This document shows positions 12,272-13,106 of a stretch of 13,106 bases of DNA, one piece after another. Under the pieces are notes generated by a model. The model worked only from the letters and a program-made list of their open reading frames with translations, searched no databases and was not told where the DNA came from. The stretch's first letter is position 1. Each line of letters opens with the position of its first letter. Source of the DNA: Sulfurimonas sp. (lineage in GTDB: Bacteria > Campylobacterota > Campylobacteria > Campylobacterales > Sulfurimonadaceae); assembly GCA_021157665.1 (NCBI GenBank), contig JAGGWE010000044.1, positions 1 through 13,106 on the forward strand. Reading direction: 5' to 3'. The position numbers were made by a program, and so were the translations under genes.

Positions 12272-13106
12272 ATGCCAAGTTTTGATAAAACCCCACTGCT
12301 AGATAAACATAAACTCTTTGAAATTCTATCTTCAAGATTTAATGGTGAAGAAAAAAAACTCTCAGATATTCCAAATCCTTCCCTACTTCAAGATGCTGAG
12401 TCTTCTGCTAAAAGAATCGCACATGCCATAAAAAACAATGAAAAAATCACCGTAGTTGGGGATTATGATGTTGACGGTGTAAGTTCTACTGCTATTATGG
12501 TTGATTTTTTCAGACAAATCCCTTATCCACTTGAAGCTATAATTCCTAACCGTTTTAAAGATGGTTATGGTGTTAGCCCTAGTGTTTTAGAAAGGATTAA
12601 TACTGATTTAATTATTACAGTTGATAATGGTATCTCTGCGATTGAAGCCTCTAAAATTTGTCAAGAGAGAGGGATAGAGTTAATTATAACCGACCATCAC
12701 ACTCCATCTCAAACACTTCCACATGCCAAGTTCATTGTTGACCCTAAACTTTCCACATGCCAATACCCTTTTAAAGAGATTTGTGGCGCACAGGTCGCAT
12801 GGTTACTTTTAGGACTTGTAAAAAAAGAGTTAAAACTAAATATCAACATGAAACAGTTTTTAGATATTTTAGCTATCGCTATTATCGCTGATATTATGCC
12901 TCTAATAGATATAAATAGAACTCTTGTAAAAGAGGGCTTAAAAGTTTTAATGAGTTCAACTCGCCCTGCTTCTATAATTATAAGAGATTTTTTAGCTAAA
13001 TCATCTATCTCTTCAGAAGATATTGCATTTCAAATTGCTCCTCGTATAAATTCAGCTGGACGACTTGAAGATGCAAGTATTGCCTTAGAGTTTTTTACAG
13101 CACTAA
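12272..13106 (+). CDS. recJ: Single-stranded-DNA-specific exonuclease RecJ (N-terminal 278 residues; runs off the right edge)
   Basis: The frame from ATG 12272 stays open to the window end. The DHH-phosphoesterase motifs come in order: DYDVDG (D64, D66, D68), TVDNGI (D118), ITDHHTP (DHH 141-143) and IIADIMPL (D207), then RINSAGRL (258-265) of the DHHA1 linker region. These aspartates and histidines bind the two Mn/Mg ions that hydrolyse ssDNA 5' to 3'. RecJ works in recombination, mismatch and base-excision repair. The short N-terminus before motif I and the AAGGA at 12258-12262 support this start. It carries two exact copies and one near copy of the CACATGCCAA motif, the highest density in the window. 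About half of the protein is missing. Confidence 0.96.
   Translation, partial: MPSFDKTPLLDKHKLFEILSSRFNGEEKKLSDIPNPSLLQDAESSAKRIAHAIKNNEKITVVGDYDVDGVSSTAIMVDFFRQIPYPLEAIIPNRFKDGYGVSPSVLERINTDLIITVDNGISAIEASKICQERGIELIITDHHTPSQTLPHAKFIVDPKLSTCQYPFKEICGAQVAWLLLGLVKKELKLNINMKQFLDILAIAIIADIMPLIDINRTLVKEGLKVLMSSTRPASIIIRDFLAKSSISSEDIAFQIAPRINSAGRLEDASIALEFFTAL
12720..12729 (+). repeat. CACATGCCAA motif, copy 6
   Basis: Exact 10-mer preceded by C and followed by G, in recJ (frame CCA CAT GCC AAG). Confidence 0.7.
12754..12763 (+). repeat. CACATGCCAA motif, copy 7
   Basis: Exact 10-mer preceded by C, in recJ only 34 bp after copy 6 and in a different codon frame (TCC ACA TGC CAA). Confidence 0.7.

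Noticed and set aside
2942..12763. CACATGCCAA copies explained as a shared protein motif (His-Ala-Lys/Asn)
   Set aside because: Several copies read H-A-K or H-A-N, but others are in different frames or antisense (TTT GGC ATG TGG, TTG GCA TGT GGG, ACA TGC CAA) and lie in unrelated folds.

Overview
The window is AT-rich (about one third G+C by eye) and gene-dense. It looks like a free-living member of the Campylobacterota, of Sulfurimonas/Sulfuricurvum/Arcobacter type. The reasons are the base composition, the A-rich Lys/Asn/Ile-heavy proteins, the pyrG-recJ adjacency (also known from Campylobacter and Helicobacter), and the kinds of envelope and c-di-GMP proteins present. The genus is an inference.

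Layout, left to right. (1) On the minus strand, a TetR-family repressor overlaps by 4 bp the start of a TolC-type outer-membrane channel that runs off the left edge. This is the front of a drug-efflux operon, with a clear palindromic operator in front of the repressor. (2) On the plus strand, an MscS mechanosensitive channel is followed 2 nt later by a DUF481 outer-membrane beta-barrel. The barrel gene overlaps tail to tail with a minus-strand HcaT-like MFS transporter. (3) On the plus strand, a B12-binding radical SAM protein (DUF4080 type) is followed by lapG and lapD homologues. LapG is a periplasmic cysteine protease and LapD its inner-membrane receptor; in Pseudomonas this pair controls release of a giant surface adhesin in response to c-di-GMP. 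A 13-codon micro-ORF bridges lapG and lapD with ATGA overlaps at both ends. (4) On the minus strand, a KefB-type cation/proton antiporter with an RCK domain is followed 1 nt later by a small one-helix membrane protein of unknown function. (5) On the plus strand are pyrG (CTP synthase) and the start of recJ (ssDNA exonuclease). They are separated by about 195 nt holding two related GC-rich palindromes and an imperfect duplication of the recJ leader.

The most unusual signal is not a gene. The 10-mer CACATGCCAA occurs exactly seven times on the two strands of this 13 kb, against a rough expectation of about 0.01-0.02. It sits inside unrelated genes, in different reading frames and both orientations, so protein conservation cannot explain it. 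Its density resembles known DNA uptake sequences, and it is densest in recJ. I propose it as a candidate uptake-type or other genome-wide signal.

No tRNA, rRNA, CRISPR array, transposase or prophage gene was seen. No gene-free stretch exceeds 300 bases; the longest are 1044-1256, 4005-4204 and 12077-12271, each described below.
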